Positions 62,061-64,000 of a DNA stretch of 64,000 nucleotides are shown piece after piece (within the stretch, counting starts at the first letter, position 1; every line of letters starts with the position of its first letter). Both the position numbers and the translations under genes were made by a program. Source of the DNA: Dietzia lutea (lineage in GTDB: Bacteria > Actinomycetota > Actinomycetes > Mycobacteriales > Mycobacteriaceae); NCBI RefSeq assembly GCF_003096075.1, contig NZ_CP015449.1, forward strand, positions 124,001-188,000. The letters run 5' to 3'. The notes under the pieces were generated by a model. It had not been told where the DNA came from. It ran no database searches and saw nothing but the letters and a program-made list of their open reading frames with translations.

Positions 62061-62372
62061 GGCCCGGACGCCAGCCCACCTGGTCGCACCACGCGGAGAG
62101 AGTAGGCGGCACTTACTTGTCATAAGGTCTGGATATTGGCCTGGCCAATTGCGTCATGCCAAGACGCAGCGTGCCCGATGGAGAGCTTCTGGGGGATCTG
62201 GACCGGCACCTTGCACGCACAAGAGATTGTTGGGTGAGGGGTGAGCAGTCAGCCGCCCCTGCCACTGTCAACAACGTTCTGGCATAGCCAGGACGTTGGT
62301 AACCCGACCACGGTGGCCCGGGGCATGAGGCTCCGTGGGCGACGAGAACTGCGAGTCGTGAATCTTGGGCGC
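62061..62372. other. Gap between leader repeat and whiB
   Basis: No gene is recognised. It lies between divergent-to-convergent neighbours (whiB ends at 62373 on the - strand), so it probably contains the whiB terminator. Confidence 0.45.
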
Positions 62373-62651
62373 TCAACCGGTCCGGTGACGGCCCGCCATC
62401 GCGTTTCGCTCGGATTCAGTGGTCCCGCCCCAGACGCCGTAGAGCTCCTTGGATTCCATGGCGAACTGCCGGCAGGTCTCGAAGACGGGACAGACCGCGC
62501 ACACGGTCTTCGCCTTCTCTTCCTTGCGGCGACGCTCCCCCTTGGACTCGTCCTCCGCGCCATAGAAGAGGTCCTCCTGACCGATGCAGGCCGCGCTATC
62601 GCGCCATGACCAGAAGTCCGACGTCGGTTCAAGGTTTCTATACCGGGGCAC
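62373..62651 (-). CDS. WhiB-family Fe-S regulatory protein
   Basis: 92 residues from GTG 62649-62651 (GGAG 5 nt upstream). The four cluster cysteines lie in DSAAC and CAVCPVFETC, and the beta-turn GVWGG with TESERNAM closes the domain, all canonical. The last third is basic. WhiB proteins carry a [4Fe-4S] cluster and bind sigma factor to control stress or antibiotic response. Which of the WhiB1-7 classes this is I cannot decide. Confidence 0.9.
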   Translation of the reverse strand: MPRYRNLEPTSDFWSWRDSAACIGQEDLFYGAEDESKGERRRKEEKAKTVCAVCPVFETCRQFAMESKELYGVWGGTTESERNAMAGRHRTG

Positions 62652-63236
62652 TCAATCTCCATCCGCGGCGCTGAAGTGCTCTGCAATGAGCCCTGATAGT
62701 CCAGTCACGTGGTCAACCCCATTCTCTCACCCGCGGTGTTGGTCCCGTGTCGACACTCGCCCGTAGCCCTTCTCATGGTCTTGGCGTACCGGTATCGAGC
62801 CTTCGCGGGACAGTGGAGTAGACACGAGTTCGGACACCGGTGACCTGGGGAAACGCGTCGGTGCCGCGTGTCCCACAATCGATCGTTATCGGGAGCGCGC
62901 ACCCGCATGAGAGGAGTTGTTCCCGAGGAGAGGCGGCCTGGGGCGGTTGGCCCTGCGCCTCGCATGCTTCAAAGAACTGGGATGGTCGCTACGGCTCCTG
63001 GCAGCGGAGCGCAGGAATCAACTAAGGTCCGCGGGCTGCGATGCCTGGAAGCGCTGTTCTCTCCTGAGAGATCGCGTTCTCACGGTTAGGCTCGGCGCGA
63101 TGTTCGCCCGGCAAGCGCCGGGGTAGCTTTTCGGCGGTGAAGTAAGTACTGGCAGGGCGCTTTTTCTGGCCTTTGGGCCGGGCATCTTCGGTCTCGCGCG
63201 GCACGCTCCGGGACGCCGAGCCCGATGGCGGTCCCG
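62652..63236. other. Gap upstream of whiB
   Basis: 585 nt without a convincing gene. A 60-codon - strand frame (63022-63204) is Lys/Arg-rich and has no recognised family. The whiB promoter and leader must be in the left part. WhiB genes commonly have long leaders. No tRNA was seen. Confidence 0.45.
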
Positions 63237-63998
63237 TCAGTCCCTCACCTCGTCGTTACCGCTGTCTCCGTCGCCGCGTTCTGTGCCGTCGCCGTCGTCG
63301 TGATCGTCGTGCTCTCGCTCGATCCGTTTGCGCTCTTCCTGCTCGGAGCCGTCGGATTCATAATTCTGGAACATCGTGCGTCTCTCGTGCCACCGTAGGC
63401 TGTAGGTGGCTCCGCGGACGGTGTCCTCGTCGTCGAAGTTCGAGCCGAGCGCGCCGGCGAACGCGCCGAGACTACTGGCCAGCCAGGCCAGGTGAACGTA
63501 GTCGAGCACGTTGACGGGTCGGCCGAGTTGGGTCTCGAGATAGCCGGCGTCCATTACGGCGACCGCGAGCAGGAACATGGCGACCAGCAGGCCGAAATAC
63601 ATGATGCCCACGCCGGTCCCGACGGTCAGCACGGTGGCCGCGTTGTCCATCCGCCGATTTCCCGGGGTGAGCTCGTCGTCGGAGCGGGTCCACAGTCCGT
63701 TGCGCAGGATGAGCCAGGCCACGAGCGTGAGGACGCCCATCGCGCTGATCAGAAGCAGGCGGAGCGGGTGCAGCGCCACCGCGAGGGAGGCGACGCTGCC
63801 GTAGAAGATGCCGAAGGCGCCGCTGCCCGCTCCGGCGGCCACGACACCGGACAACGCCGTCACCATGCGGGTGGGTCTGTTGTTGAGCACCATGCCCGCG
63901 AGCAACCGCATCTCGCTGACGAAACCGGATCTGTCCGCGCGGGGAAGCCCGTCGGTGCCGGGCGCACCCAGTCCGTCCTGGTGGGCGCCCGAACGCAC
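63237..63998 (-). CDS. Multi-pass membrane protein of unknown function (5' end at or beyond window edge)
   Basis: At least 253 residues on the - strand. After a hydrophilic start there are four hydrophobic segments (around 48-70, 76-97, 120-150 and 165-185), followed by an acidic/basic C-terminal tail rich in Asp, Glu and Arg (HDDHDDGDGTERGDGD). The frame is still open at the window edge, so the true start may lie outside. No known family recognised. Native-like GC. Confidence 0.7.
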   Translation of the reverse strand: MRSGAHQDGLGAPGTDGLPRADRSGFVSEMRLLAGMVLNNRPTRMVTALSGVVAAGAGSGAFGIFYGSVASLAVALHPLRLLLISAMGVLTLVAWLILRNGLWTRSDDELTPGNRRMDNAATVLTVGTGVGIMYFGLLVAMFLLAVAVMDAGYLETQLGRPVNVLDYVHLAWLASSLGAFAGALGSNFDDEDTVRGATYSLRWHERRTMFQNYESDGSEQEERKRIEREHDDHDDGDGTERGDGDSGNDEVRD

Positions 63999-64000
63999 CA

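Noticed and set aside
63022-63204. 60-codon basic - strand frame upstream of whiB as a gene
   Set aside because: No recognised family and no clear ribosome site; plausible but unsupported.
1-64000. CRISPR arrays, tRNA or rRNA genes
   Set aside because: No regularly spaced repeats and no cloverleaf or rRNA sequence were recognised on either strand.

Overview
The window looks like chromosome from a high-GC, mycolic-acid-containing actinobacterium. The signs are two adjacent cell-wall arabinosyltransferase (Emb) genes, a WhiB-family Fe-S protein, a FadE25-type acyl-CoA dehydrogenase, an LfrA-type efflux pump and a leaderless promoter. A Dietzia-like or related Corynebacteriales/Mycobacteriales host is my inference; there is no rRNA or other decisive marker. 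Two sequence textures alternate: very GC-rich 'core-like' genes (second emb, mgtE, K+ channel, fadE25, whiB, membrane protein at the right edge) and less GC-rich 'accessory' blocks (first emb, gab/amine region, PhyH genes) full of insertion-sequence debris.

Layout. 0-2.1 kb: end of an unknown gene, a metallo-beta-lactamase-fold hydrolase, a TauE/SafE-type exporter. 2.7-10 kb: a LuxR fragment, then two emb genes. 10-14.9 kb: a broken copy of a TetR gene, mgtE, a TetR/small-membrane-protein/unknown-protein module with its own repeated motif, then scrambled remnants of an emb 3' end and a polyprenyl synthetase. 14.9-20.7 kb: an esterase and gabD-gabT with a divergent PucR-type regulator. 20.7-24.7 kb: IS110 debris, an acyl-CoA ligase and an EthA-like flavin monooxygenase. 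25.0-30.5 kb: a tight five-gene operon (SCP2-like protein, gamma-glutamyl-amine ligase, Zn alcohol dehydrogenase, gamma-glutamyl hydrolase, aldehyde dehydrogenase). 30.6-36.6 kb: IS110 and IS3 debris, a TetR regulator, two phytanoyl-CoA-dioxygenase-family proteins, an imine-reductase-like protein and an acyl-CoA dehydrogenase fragment. 36.7-41.8 kb: a polyprenyl synthetase gene split by an IS1634-like element and an IS21 element, each with a 5-bp target duplication. 42-44.3 kb: acuR-acuI and a peroxidase-related gene. 44.6-50.4 kb: a GAF-LuxR regulator, a CocE-type hydrolase and two phosphotriesterase-like paralogues. 50.5-56.9 kb: a TetR-controlled LfrA-like pump, an ABC exporter, a paralogue of the 13.3-kb unknown protein and a K+ channel. 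57-61.8 kb: a fourth, broken phosphotriesterase N-terminus, an acyl-CoA ligase, fadE25, IS481 debris and a third intact phosphotriesterase-like gene. 62.4-64 kb: whiB and a truncated membrane protein gene.

How the genes may work together. The best candidate for an undescribed system is at 25-36 kb. One perfect inverted repeat (GTTAGTC, 4-nt spacer, GACTAAC) precedes the gamma-glutamylation operon, and one-mismatch versions precede the TetR gene and the twin-PhyH operon. This implies one regulon that joins oxygenase chemistry, a lipid-binding-like SCP2 protein and glutamylation of an amine or amino alcohol. The nearby gabT/gabD could take any released GABA to succinate. Second, a 32-bp block lies 40-50 bp upstream of two phosphotriesterase-like genes and of an acyl-CoA ligase gene, marking a probable co-regulated hydrolase/activation pathway whose phosphotriesterase-like enzymes lack the usual first metal-binding HxH motif. 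Third, the operator-like repeat of the LfrR-like repressor also occurs before the first emb gene.
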